Origin: Chloroflexota bacterium
Lineage (GTDB): Bacteria > Chloroflexota > Limnocylindria > Limnocylindrales > CSP1-4
Direction: 5' to 3'
Length of the DNA stretch: 20,626 bases
NCBI GenBank assembly: GCA_017882025.1
Contig: JADGQG010000010.1
Coordinates: forward strand, 1-20,626
Shown here piece by piece: positions 1 through 6,789 of the stretch; within the stretch, counting starts at the first letter, position 1, and the number at the start of each line of letters is the position of its first letter. The position numbers and the translations under genes are program-made. A model generated the notes under the pieces. The model did no database searches. It was not told the origin of the DNA and was given only the letters and a program-made list of their open reading frames with translations.

Positions 1-234
1 GCGCTCGGCAGCACGCGCCGCCTCGGAGGCCTGGCCGGCGAAGCTGATGACGACCCAGACCGTGACGAGCGCAGTCGCCGCCCAGCCGACGCGACGGCGA
101 GAGAGCCCCGCGATCCCCAGTCCGGCCAGCGAAACGGGCGACGCACCGGCACCCGGCGACGGTGCGTCCCCCGCATCCTCGATCACCTCGGGGACGGCCA
201 CGCTCGACGGCGGCTTGGGCGGCTTGGGCGGCAT
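1..234 (-). CDS. Partial single-pass membrane protein, possibly septum-formation initiator (FtsB/DivIC-like)
   Basis: Reading the minus strand from an ATG at 234 gives 78 open codons that run off the left edge, so only the N-terminus is present. Residues 1-45 are a Pro/Ala/Gly-rich cytoplasmic-type tail beginning MPPKPPKPP. A basic stop-transfer (SRRR, about 45-48) is followed by one hydrophobic helix at about 49-66, then an Ala/Glu/Arg-rich stretch (QASEAARAAER) that looks like the start of a coiled coil. Short tail, one helix, then coiled coil is the layout of FtsB/DivIC divisome proteins, but no diagnostic motif is visible, so this name is an inference. The ATG lies 6 nt after the -10 of a strong promoter and has no Shine-Dalgarno sequence, so the mRNA is probably leaderless. 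It is divergent from mrfA. It could be any other small bitopic membrane protein. Confidence 0.6.
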   Translation of the reverse strand, partial: MPPKPPKPPSSVAVPEVIEDAGDAPSPGAGASPVSLAGLGIAGLSRRRVGWAATALVTVWVVISFAGQASEAARAAER

Positions 235-240
235 GGCCGG

Positions 241-269
241 ATGGTAGCTGCGCGCAGCTAGCGTGTCAA
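241..269 (-). promoter_or_regulatory. Sigma-70-type promoter of the partial membrane-protein gene, apparently leaderless
   Basis: On the minus strand TTGACA (269 to 264) is followed after exactly 17 nt by TACCAT (246 to 241), a consensus -35 and a TAnnnT -10. Only 6 nt (CCGGCC) separate the -10 from the ATG at 234, so transcription should start at or next to the A of the start codon. It is the only promoter in the window with a recognisable consensus -35. Confidence 0.7.
245..260. promoter_or_regulatory. Perfect 16-bp palindrome in promoter spacer, candidate operator
   Basis: TAGCTGCGCGCAGCTA is a perfect inverted repeat (two 8-bp arms, no gap). It fills most of the spacer between the -35 and -10 above and overlaps two bases of the -10. 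A dimeric repressor bound here would block polymerase. The cognate regulator is unknown, and I do not match it to a known box. Confidence 0.45.
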
Positions 270-336
270 ACCGCTCGGCGTGCCGGACAAGCTGGCACGG
301 ACCACGAGGACGATCCGCCGGGCGCCCGGATCCGGG

Positions 337-345
337 TGCTAGACT
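337..345 (+). promoter_or_regulatory. Extended -10 promoter of mrfAB
   Basis: TGCTAGACT is an extended -10 (TGn plus TAGACT). No -35 is visible. It predicts a leader of about 39 nt to the ATG at 391, which holds the ribosome-binding site GGGAGG at 379-384. The same nine bases occur on the minus strand at 18823-18815. Confidence 0.5.
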
Positions 346-390
346 GCCGCCATACCGATCATCTGTTCGAATCCAACGGGAGGCGCAACG

Positions 391-2778
391 ATGCGCACGT
401 ACACGGCCGCTCCCGCCGATGCCGTGCTCGCACGGCTACTCGAGGAGCCGTCCCTGGCCCGCGGCGTCGTCCACCATGCCATCTTGCCGGCCCGGGACGC
501 GGACACGGTGCCACTTCCAGCCTGGGTGGATCCGCGAATCCGGGGCGCTCTTGCGCAGCAGGGCATCGCCGCCCTCTACACCCACCAGGCGGAAGCGCTC
601 GCCGCGGTGCGCTCCGGACGCGACGTGTGCGTCGTGACACCCACCGCGTCCGGGAAGAGCCTCTGCTACGAGCTTCCGGTCCTCCAGGCGCTCGCCGAGG
701 ACCCGTCGGTCCGGGCGCTCTGGCTCTTCCCGACAAAAGCCCTCGGCCAGGACCAGGTCGCCGCATTCCGTGCCCTCGCCGCCGCGGCCGGCCTGGCGGT
801 CTCCACGGCGACCTACGACGGCGACACGCCCGCGCCGATCCGCTCCTCGATCCGTGAGGCCGGCCAGGTGGTGGTGACCAACCCGGACATGCTCCATGCC
901 GCGATTCTTCCCCACCACACCAAGTGGTTCCAGCTCTTCGAGCAGGTCCAGGTCATCGTCGTGGACGAGCTCCACCTGTACCGCGGGCTGTTCGGAAGCC
1001 ACGTCGGCAACGTGCTCCGGCGGCTCCTCCGCATCTGTCGCCATTACGGCTCGAACCCCGTGATCGTCACCTGCTCGGCCACGATCGCGAACCCGGGCGA
1101 GCTGGCTACCCGCCTCACGGGCCGGGCACCGCTCGTCGTCGACCGGAACGGCGCTCCTGCGGGCGAGCGGCACGTCCTGTTCGTGGACCCCCCGGTCATC
1201 GATGCGCCCTCGGGCGCACGCGGCTCCGCGCTCACCCTCGCCCAGCGCTGGGCCCTGCCGTTCCTGCGAGCTGGCCGCCAGACGATCGTCTTCGGGCGAT
1301 CGCGCACGGGCGTGGAGCTGATCCTGACTGGGCTCCGCGAGGCGCTCCGGGAACATGGCGGGCCCCGGGCGCGGGTCCGTGGCTATCGCGGCGGGTATCT
1401 GCCCACCGAGCGCCGCGCGATCGAGGAGGGCCTGCGCAACGGGGACGTCCTCGGCGTGGTGAGCACGAACGCGCTGGAGCTGGGCGTTGACATCGGCCGC
1501 CTCGACGTGGCCATCCTGGCGGGCTACCCTGGGTCGATCGCCGCAACGTGGCAGCAGATCGGGCGGGCGGGGCGGCGGCAGGACCAAAGCGTGGCGGTCC
1601 TCGTCGCTTCGTCCGCACCGGTGGACCAGTACGTGGTCCACCACCCGGAGTTCCTGCTCGACCGTGCGCCGGAGGAGGCGCGGGTGGACCCGGACAACCT
1701 CCACGTCCTGCTCGCCCACCTCAAGGCGGCCGCGTTCGAGCTGCCGTTCACGCCGGGAGAGGTCTTCGGTCCGGGGCCGGCCGATGATCTCCTCGCCTTC
1801 CTGGGCGAGGATGGCCACGTGCATGCCGGCGACGACGGCCGCTGGTACTGGGCCTCGCCGGACAACTTCCCGGCCTCGTCGATCTCCCTGCGCACGGCTG
1901 CCGAGGAGAACGTGGTCATCATCGACACCACGCCGGACCGGCCGAAGGTGATCGGTGAGCTGGATCTCTTCTCCGCCCAGACCCAGGTCCACGAGGGCGC
2001 GATCTACCTCCACGAGTCGGCCCAGTTCCACGTCGACCGGCTCGACTGGGATGAGCGCAAGGCCTACGTCCGGCGCGTCGACGTGGATCACTACACGCAG
2101 GCCGAGCTCGCGGTCACGCTGAAGCCGCTTGACGTCTTCGCCCAGGCAGAGGTCCCAGGTGGCCAACGTCGCCACGGCGAGGTGATGGTGGCGAGCCGCG
2201 CCACGATCTACAAGAAGCTCAAGTTCGTCACGAACGAGAACCTCGGCTGGGGCAAGATCCACCTTCCCGAGCTGGAGCTCCAGACCACGGCCTACTGGGC
2301 CACCCTGGGTGGCGCGGCCGCCGGCTGGCGCCGGGCGGAGCTCGACGTCGCGCTCGCCGGGACCGGGCGCGCGCTCCAGGCCGTCGCGAGCGTCCTCCTG
2401 ATGGTGGATCCCCGCGACCTCGGCCTCGTGGCCCAGGTTCGCTCGCCGCACGCCGAGGCGCCCACGATCTACCTCTACGAGGCCGTGCCGGGCGGGGTGG
2501 GGCTGTCGGAGCGGCTCTGGGATCGCCACGCGGAGCTGGTCGGCGGCGCCGCGGAGCTCGTCGCGGCGTGCGAGTGCGAGAGCGGCTGCCCGTCCTGCAC
2601 AGGCCCGCGGCCACCCGGCGGCGACGCCGAAGTGAATGCGAAGAGCCTGGCTCTCCGGCTGCTCGCCGCGCTCGGCGCGGCCGGGCAGTGGGATGGGCGC
2701 AACGGGACTGCGTCCGCCCGGCGCCGGGCCGGCGGCGCGGCGACCGCGGTCCGGGTCATGGTCCCAATCGCGCGATGA
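391..2778 (+). CDS. mrfA: MrfA-type SF2 DNA helicase (DEVH/DELH box, DUF1998 C-terminus)
   Basis: This 795-residue superfamily 2 helicase has the layout of Bacillus subtilis MrfA (YprA), which with MrfB performs a UvrABC-independent excision repair of mitomycin C damage. Visible motifs are a Q-like LYTHQAEAL (62-70), Walker A PTASGKS (84-90), Walker B VDELH (191-195), motif III SAT (229-231) and motif VI QQIGRAGRR (388-396). The C-terminal DUF1998/MZB-type region ends with four closely spaced cysteines, C727, C729, C733 and C736 (CECESGCPSC), the family's metal-binding signature. The start ATG has GGGAGG seven bases upstream. Its TGA overlaps the ATG of the next gene (ATGA), so the two should be translationally coupled. 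The adjacent exonuclease partner makes the MrfA assignment more likely than a generic DEAD/DEAH helicase. The last 30 or so residues are low-complexity. The substrate is inferred from homology. Confidence 0.9.
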   Translation: MRTYTAAPADAVLARLLEEPSLARGVVHHAILPARDADTVPLPAWVDPRIRGALAQQGIAALYTHQAEALAAVRSGRDVCVVTPTASGKSLCYELPVLQALAEDPSVRALWLFPTKALGQDQVAAFRALAAAAGLAVSTATYDGDTPAPIRSSIREAGQVVVTNPDMLHAAILPHHTKWFQLFEQVQVIVVDELHLYRGLFGSHVGNVLRRLLRICRHYGSNPVIVTCSATIANPGELATRLTGRAPLVVDRNGAPAGERHVLFVDPPVIDAPSGARGSALTLAQRWALPFLRAGRQTIVFGRSRTGVELILTGLREALREHGGPRARVRGYRGGYLPTERRAIEEGLRNGDVLGVVSTNALELGVDIGRLDVAILAGYPGSIAATWQQIGRAGRRQDQSVAVLVASSAPVDQYVVHHPEFLLDRAPEEARVDPDNLHVLLAHLKAAAFELPFTPGEVFGPGPADDLLAFLGEDGHVHAGDDGRWYWASPDNFPASSISLRTAAEENVVIIDTTPDRPKVIGELDLFSAQTQVHEGAIYLHESAQFHVDRLDWDERKAYVRRVDVDHYTQAELAVTLKPLDVFAQAEVPGGQRRHGEVMVASRATIYKKLKFVTNENLGWGKIHLPELELQTTAYWATLGGAAAGWRRAELDVALAGTGRALQAVASVLLMVDPRDLGLVAQVRSPHAEAPTIYLYEAVPGGVGLSERLWDRHAELVGGAAELVAACECESGCPSCTGPRPPGGDAEVNAKSLALRLLAALGAAGQWDGRNGTASARRRAGGAATAVRVMVPIAR

Positions 2779-4070
2779 GCGACACCGCGCTCCTCCAGCG
2801 CCGCCTCGCCGCGTTCCGAGCGGCACGGGCGCCGCACCCGCCACCGCGGCGTGACCACGTTGCGTCCACGGGCCGCCAATGGGGCGCGGCCCAGGCGGAG
2901 CGCCTCGCCGCCGCGGTCGGCGGCGAGGCGCTCGACGGGTCGGCCGGCCACGTGGTTCGCGTCGAACCGGAGACCATCGCGCTGCCGCTGGAGCGCCCGC
3001 GCCTGGCTTCGCTGCCGGGCCAGCCACCGGCCGACGCGCGCCTGGTCTGCCTCGACACGGAGACGACCGGGCTGAGCACGGCCGCCGGGACGCTCGCGTT
3101 CCTCGTCGGCCTGGGCTGGTGGGAGGGAGACCGCTTCCGGCAGGTCCAGCTCCTCTGCCCGGACCACGGCGATGAGGCTGCCCTCCTCGCGGCGGTCGAC
3201 GCCGCGATCCCGCCCGATGCGTGGCTGGTGACTTACAACGGCCGCGGCTTCGACTGGCCGCTCCTCGTGACGCGCTACCGGCTCATCCGCCGGGCGGCGC
3301 CCGTGCACGCCGGGATGCTGGACCTCCTCCCACATGTCCGGCGGCTCTTCCGTCACCGCCTGGGGGACGCGCGGCTCGCCACCGTCGAGCGGGGGCTGCT
3401 CGGCGTGCGGCGGGACGGCGACGTCGGCGGCTGGGAGATCCCGGAGCGATATCTCGCGTTCATCCACGGCGGGAGCGCGGCGCCCCTCGCCCCGGTCGTC
3501 ACCCACAACGCGGAGGACGTGCGGTCGCTCGGCCGGTTGCTCGTCCACCTCGACCGGTGCTACGCGGACCCGGATCAGCGCCGGCTGGCGCCGGCTGGCG
3601 ATCTCGTGGCGCTCGCCCGCAGTTACACGCGGGAGCGGCGCCACGACGCGGCGCTGGACTGCCTCGACGAGGCGGACGCCGGTTGGCGGCCGCCGGCCTT
3701 CGGGTCGGAGGCGTGGCCATACGGTGTCGCGTCCCCCGCCATCGCCGTCTCCCGCGAGCGGATCCGGGCCGAGCGTGCCCGGACGCTCCGCCGCCTTGGG
3801 CGCCCCGCCGACGCAGCCGCTGCCTGGGAGACGATCGCGGCCGCGGGTGGGCCCGGTGCCGCTCACGCGTGGGTGGAGGTCGCCAAGATCCGCGAACACG
3901 CCCTCGCGGATCACGTCGGAGCCCTGGCCGCGACCGCTGCCGCTGAACGCGCAACCGAGCGTTCCCGGCTCCTCGGGATGCCGGAACCAGCCCTCGAGCC
4001 CGCCCTTGCCCATCGCCGCCGTCGGCTCGGGGCGCGGCTTCGTCGCACCGGGGACGGCGCCCGCCCCTGA
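2775..4070 (+). CDS. mrfB: MrfB-type DEDDh exonuclease with C-terminal TPR-like region
   Basis: This 431-residue protein is the predicted metal-dependent exonuclease partner of MrfA. The RNase H-like fold covers about 88-260. The acidic catalytic set is visible: D94 and E96 in LDTETTGL, D160 in YNGRGFDWPLL, and H244/D248 in HNAEDVRSL, which matches the Hx3D form of YprB-like proteins. Residues about 270-425 form Ala/Arg/Glu-rich helical repeats (ARSYTRERRHDAALDCL; RTLRRLGRPADAAAAWETI) typical of TPRs, as in B. subtilis MrfB. Residues 1-85 are a basic, Pro/Ala-rich N-terminal tail. The ATG shares four bases with the mrfA stop, so the start is set by coupling. A 10-bp direct duplication (CCGGCTGGCG twice, 3581-3600) lies in the linker after the nuclease domain. 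Confidence 0.88.
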   Translation: MSDTALLQRRLAAFRAARAPHPPPRRDHVASTGRQWGAAQAERLAAAVGGEALDGSAGHVVRVEPETIALPLERPRLASLPGQPPADARLVCLDTETTGLSTAAGTLAFLVGLGWWEGDRFRQVQLLCPDHGDEAALLAAVDAAIPPDAWLVTYNGRGFDWPLLVTRYRLIRRAAPVHAGMLDLLPHVRRLFRHRLGDARLATVERGLLGVRRDGDVGGWEIPERYLAFIHGGSAAPLAPVVTHNAEDVRSLGRLLVHLDRCYADPDQRRLAPAGDLVALARSYTRERRHDAALDCLDEADAGWRPPAFGSEAWPYGVASPAIAVSRERIRAERARTLRRLGRPADAAAAWETIAAAGGPGAAHAWVEVAKIREHALADHVGALAATAAAERATERSRLLGMPEPALEPALAHRRRRLGARLRRTGDGARP

Positions 4071-4092
4071 CGACGACCGCACTGGTCCCCGA

Positions 4093-4101
4093 TGATAGGC
4101 T
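4093..4101 (+). promoter_or_regulatory. Extended -10 promoter of the aminotransferase-V gene
   Basis: TGATAGGCT (TGn plus TAGGCT) lies in the 63-bp gap after mrfB, about 26 nt upstream of the inferred leader end at ATG 4134. No -35 is seen. It implies transcription independent of mrfAB. Confidence 0.45.
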
Positions 4102-4133
4102 CGGTGGCGATCTCGCCGCATCCAGGAGTCCGC

Positions 4134-5417
4134 ATGCCCGCCTTCGACGTCGCCGCGATCCGTGCCCAGTTCCCGGCACTGCGCAGGGAGCAGGACGGCA
4201 CGCCGGTCGTCTTCCTCGACGGTCCGGGCGGGACGCAGGTCCCGGACCGGGTGATCGATGCCATCACCGGCTACTACCGGACGATGAACGCGAACAGCGG
4301 CGGCTCCTTCATCACGAGCCGGGCAACCGATGCGATGGCCGGCGCGGCCCACGCCGCGGTCGCGACCTTCCTGGGCGCGGCCGACCCGGACGAAGTCAAG
4401 TTCGGCTACAACATGACCAGCCTGACGTTCCACGTCAGCCGTGCCATCGCCGCAACCTTCGCGGCCGGCGACGAGATCGTGGTCACGACGCTCGACCACG
4501 AGGCGAATGTCTCGCCGTGGCGGGCGGTCGCCGCGGACCGCGGCCTCGTGGTCCGAACCGTCGACATCCACCCGGAGGACGGCACGCTCGACCTCGAGTC
4601 GCTCGATGCGGCCCTCGGCGCTCGGACGCGGCTCGTCGCATTCGGGTACGCGTCGAACGCGCTGGGAACGATCAACCCCGTCAACGAGATCGTCCGCCGC
4701 GCCCACGCGGTGGGGGCGCTCACGTTCGTCGACGCGGTCCACTACGCACCCCACGGCTCGATCGACGTCCGCGCGCTGGACACGGACTTCCTGGTCTGCT
4801 CGGTCTACAAGTGGTTCGGCCCGCACCTCGGGGCGCTCTACGGGAGGGCCGCCATCCTCGACCGTCTTCCCGCGTACAAGGTCCGGCCGGCCCACGATCG
4901 CTACGAGACCGGGACGCCGTCGTTCGAGGCGTACGCCGGGACGCTCGCCGCGGTCGACTATCTCCGCGACCTGGGCCGGACGTACGGCGCCGCGCACGAC
5001 ACGGGCACCGGCAACGCTCGCGGCGAGCTGGTGACGGCGATGGGCGCGATCGCCGCCTACGAGCGCTCGATCGGCCGCCGGATGCTGGACGGCCTCGCTG
5101 CGATCCCGGGTGTCCACGTGTGGGGAATCGCGGATCCGGCCCGGATCGATGAGCGGACGCCCACCTTTGCCGTCACGCTCGACGGGATCTCGCCCGCCGA
5201 TGCCGCAGCCGAACTCGGCAGGGCGGGCATCTTCACCTGGGACGGCGACTTCTACGCCCGCGGACTCATTGAACGGCTGGGCACGTACGAGCACGGTGGC
5301 GTCCTGCGGCTCGGCCTTGTCCACTACTCAACCGCGTCGGAGGTCGATCGCACGCTCGAGGCACTGACGCGCCTCGCTGCCGGGGCGCCGGTCGGGTCGC
5401 ACCCGTCCGCCCACTAG
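4134..5417 (+). CDS. Cysteine desulfurase-like PLP enzyme, VC1184 subfamily (aminotransferase class V)
   Basis: This 427-residue fold-type I PLP enzyme resembles SufS/NifS-like proteins, and its wording fits the VC1184 subfamily (TIGR01976). Family features are the N-terminal FLDGPGGTQVP, TLDHEANVSPW, the PLP-ring Asp in FVDAVHYAPHG (D200, H203) and the Schiff-base lysine K226 in CSVYKWFGPHLG. The flexible loop that carries the catalytic Cys in SufS/IscS is replaced by RLGLVHYST, with no Cys, so true cysteine desulfurase activity is doubtful. The substrate is unknown. An in-frame ATG at 4092 exists, but AGGAG at 4124-4128, five bases before the ATG at 4134, and the -10 motif at 4096-4101 decide for 4134. 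No SUF or ISC partners are nearby. Confidence 0.87.
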   Translation: MPAFDVAAIRAQFPALRREQDGTPVVFLDGPGGTQVPDRVIDAITGYYRTMNANSGGSFITSRATDAMAGAAHAAVATFLGAADPDEVKFGYNMTSLTFHVSRAIAATFAAGDEIVVTTLDHEANVSPWRAVAADRGLVVRTVDIHPEDGTLDLESLDAALGARTRLVAFGYASNALGTINPVNEIVRRAHAVGALTFVDAVHYAPHGSIDVRALDTDFLVCSVYKWFGPHLGALYGRAAILDRLPAYKVRPAHDRYETGTPSFEAYAGTLAAVDYLRDLGRTYGAAHDTGTGNARGELVTAMGAIAAYERSIGRRMLDGLAAIPGVHVWGIADPARIDERTPTFAVTLDGISPADAAAELGRAGIFTWDGDFYARGLIERLGTYEHGGVLRLGLVHYSTASEVDRTLEALTRLAAGAPVGSHPSAH

Positions 5418-5420
5418 AAT
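5415..5420 (+). promoter_or_regulatory. Putative -10 (TAGAAT) of the small acidic protein gene, overlapping an upstream stop codon
   Basis: TAGAAT starts on the TAG stop of the preceding gene and lies 29 bases before the GTG at 5450, predicting a leader of about 23 nt that holds AAAGGAG. There is no TG extension and no -35, so support is weaker than for the other promoters. Confidence 0.35.
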
Positions 5421-5449
5421 CCGGGCTCAACGCAGGCAAAGGAGATGCG

Positions 5450-5815
5450 GTGCACTTCTACGAGCTCCACGAGGGCGAGGACGAGCTCTACTCCGACGTC
5501 CTCCTCGGCCGGGAGGAGGAGATGCCCGCGGATGACTTCTTCGAGCTTGTCCAGGGGCTCCGGAAGCAGCTCCAGGGCCACCACGAAGAGGACACCCTGA
5601 TCGAGGCGATCGCGGTGGAGCTCGAGCGCAACCACGCCTTCCTCTTCATCTCCGATGCGCGGATCACGGCGGCGGTCAACGTGTCGACCGACGAGGACGA
5701 CAACTTCCTGATCGCGACGGAGGACGAGTTCAGCGCCCTCGGCCTGTCGAACGCCGACTACCGGAGCGCCTTCGCGGAGTACGTCGAGGAGGACGGCGGC
5801 TCGGATAACGACTGA
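5450..5815 (+). CDS. Small acidic conserved-type protein of unknown function
   Basis: This 121-residue, strongly acidic soluble protein begins MHFYELHEGEDEL and ends EDGGSDND. I see no signal peptide, membrane helix or catalytic motif, and I do not recognise the family. The pattern suggests an N-terminal helical half (DDFFELVQGLRKQL, IEAIAVELERNHAFLF) and a strand-rich second half with acidic loops (STDEDDNFLIATEDEFSALGL). The GTG start is chosen because AAAGGAG (5438-5444) stands five bases before it; the ATG at 5445 is in another frame. Its last 58 bases overlap the 3' end of the convergent PfkB gene. It is not coupled to the upstream PLP enzyme, from which it is separated by 32 bp. Confidence 0.8.
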   Translation: MHFYELHEGEDELYSDVLLGREEEMPADDFFELVQGLRKQLQGHHEEDTLIEAIAVELERNHAFLFISDARITAAVNVSTDEDDNFLIATEDEFSALGLSNADYRSAFAEYVEEDGGSDND

Positions 5816-6789
5816 CCCGCCGGCACTGCCAGCCGGCGAAGGACGGCTGCGCGATCCGGCACGCCCTTCAAGCCGGGCTCTTCCACGGTGAACGATGCGG
5901 CTGCCGCGGCGAAGCGGAGGTCCGGCATGGGCCCGGACTCGCCGGCCGCCGCGCCACCCGCGGCCGGGCGCACGACGCTCGCCACGAGCGCGGCGAGGAA
6001 CGTGTCGCCGGCACCCGTGCCGTCCACTTCGCGCCCAGCCGCGATCCCCGGGTAGCGCGCGACGCGCCCGAGACCGCTGGCCGTCACGTCGGCGAGTCGC
6101 CCGCCGGCCGCGCCGTTCGTGACGACGAGCCACGCCCCCGGATGCAGAAACGAGGCGAGATCCTCCAGTCGCGTCCCGGGCGCCACGTCGTGCTCGCTGA
6201 GCGAGATCACGTCAGACCGCCGAACGAGACGCCCGGGGGCCGGCACCCGGCGGGCCACGAGCGCACCTGCGCGAAGCGTCCGGAGCATCCCCTGCCATCC
6301 GAGCGCGACGAACGCGTCCGTGGGGATCGCGTCCGCCCACGCATCGTCGAGCTCTCCCGCGACCGGCGCGAAGATCCAGGCACGCGCGCCCCGCCACGCG
6401 CCAGGCACGGCGACGATGGGCAGCGGACGGCCCGGGTCCACGCAGGTCTGGACCCGGCCTCCCGGCGATTCGACATTCCGGAAGACGGGGCCCTGCGGCA
6501 GGGGGATGCGAAGCAACTCCACGCCCGCCCGGACGAGCAGCTCCAGCTCGTGCGACTCGAGTGCCTGGGGGTCCAGGCCGATGACGGCGGCCGTCCGCAC
6601 ACCGAGGCGAGCGCTGGCCAGCGCCGCATAGGCCACACCGCCGCCCAGCCGCCAGCCGCGCGGGTCGTCCCCGGCGAGATCGCGGCTCGCGGATCCGACG
6701 ACCACGACCTCGGGCTCGCCCCGCTCCACGCCGGGAAGGCGGCCGTCGCCGCGGTCCGGCCCTCCGCCGCAGTCCGGCCCTCCGGTCAC
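5758..6789 (-). CDS. PfkB-family carbohydrate/nucleoside kinase
   Basis: This 343-residue ribokinase-fold kinase has an N-terminal glycine motif LGGGVAYAALASA (48-60) matching PfkB signature 1, and the C-terminal VDGTGAGDTFLAAL (255-268) with the anion hole and catalytic base D262. It probably phosphorylates a sugar or sugar-like alcohol with ATP, but the substrate cannot be read from sequence. The GTG at 6789 shares GTGA with the stop of the upstream ychF gene, which supports coupling. The first 20 residues are a Gly/Asp/Pro-rich tail encoded by an imperfect 18-bp repeat (GTCCGGCCCTCCG at 6754 and 6772), and the kinase fold begins only at about residue 27, so a GTG about 20 codons downstream is an alternative start. 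It is the last gene of the six-gene run and overlaps the convergent small gene by 58 bp. Confidence 0.85.
   Translation of the reverse strand: MTGGPDCGGGPDRGDGRLPGVERGEPEVVVVGSASRDLAGDDPRGWRLGGGVAYAALASARLGVRTAAVIGLDPQALESHELELLVRAGVELLRIPLPQGPVFRNVESPGGRVQTCVDPGRPLPIVAVPGAWRGARAWIFAPVAGELDDAWADAIPTDAFVALGWQGMLRTLRAGALVARRVPAPGRLVRRSDVISLSEHDVAPGTRLEDLASFLHPGAWLVVTNGAAGGRLADVTASGLGRVARYPGIAAGREVDGTGAGDTFLAALVASVVRPAAGGAAAGESGPMPDLRFAAAAASFTVEEPGLKGVPDRAAVLRRLAVPAGQSLSEPPSSSTYSAKALR
5818..5838 (+). terminator. GC stem-loop just after the small acidic gene, possible weak terminator
   Basis: CGCCGGC (5818-5824), a 7-nt loop, then GCCGGCG (5832-5838) form a perfect 7-bp stem three bases after the TGA at 5813-5815. 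No T-run follows on either strand. It lies inside the convergent PfkB coding sequence, so codon constraint could also explain it. Confidence 0.25.

Noticed and set aside
47..247. 66-codon plus-strand frame at the left edge
   Set aside because: It is antisense to the partial membrane-protein gene, which has a consensus promoter and a clear membrane helix; the plus frame has no start signal.
436..3027. 863-codon open frame on the minus strand opposite mrfA
   Set aside because: Its product is Arg/Gly/Ala/Asp/His-rich with no domain motif, while the plus strand encodes a full helicase. Long antisense frames are expected at this GC content.
3581..3600. Tandem CCGGCTGGCG duplication
   Set aside because: It lies in frame in the mrfB linker, only two copies, 10 bp each; ordinary replication slippage in GC-rich coding sequence is enough to explain it.
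391..4070. mrfAB as part of a phage-defence island such as DISARM, which also has a DUF1998 helicase
   Set aside because: The nuclease is YprB-like and the neighbours are housekeeping-type genes; there is no DNA methylase, phospholipase D or other DISARM gene in the window.
2475..5324. 949-codon open frame on the minus strand across mrfB and the PLP enzyme gene
   Set aside because: It spans three well-supported plus-strand genes and has low-complexity Arg/Val/Asp-rich sequence with no motif.
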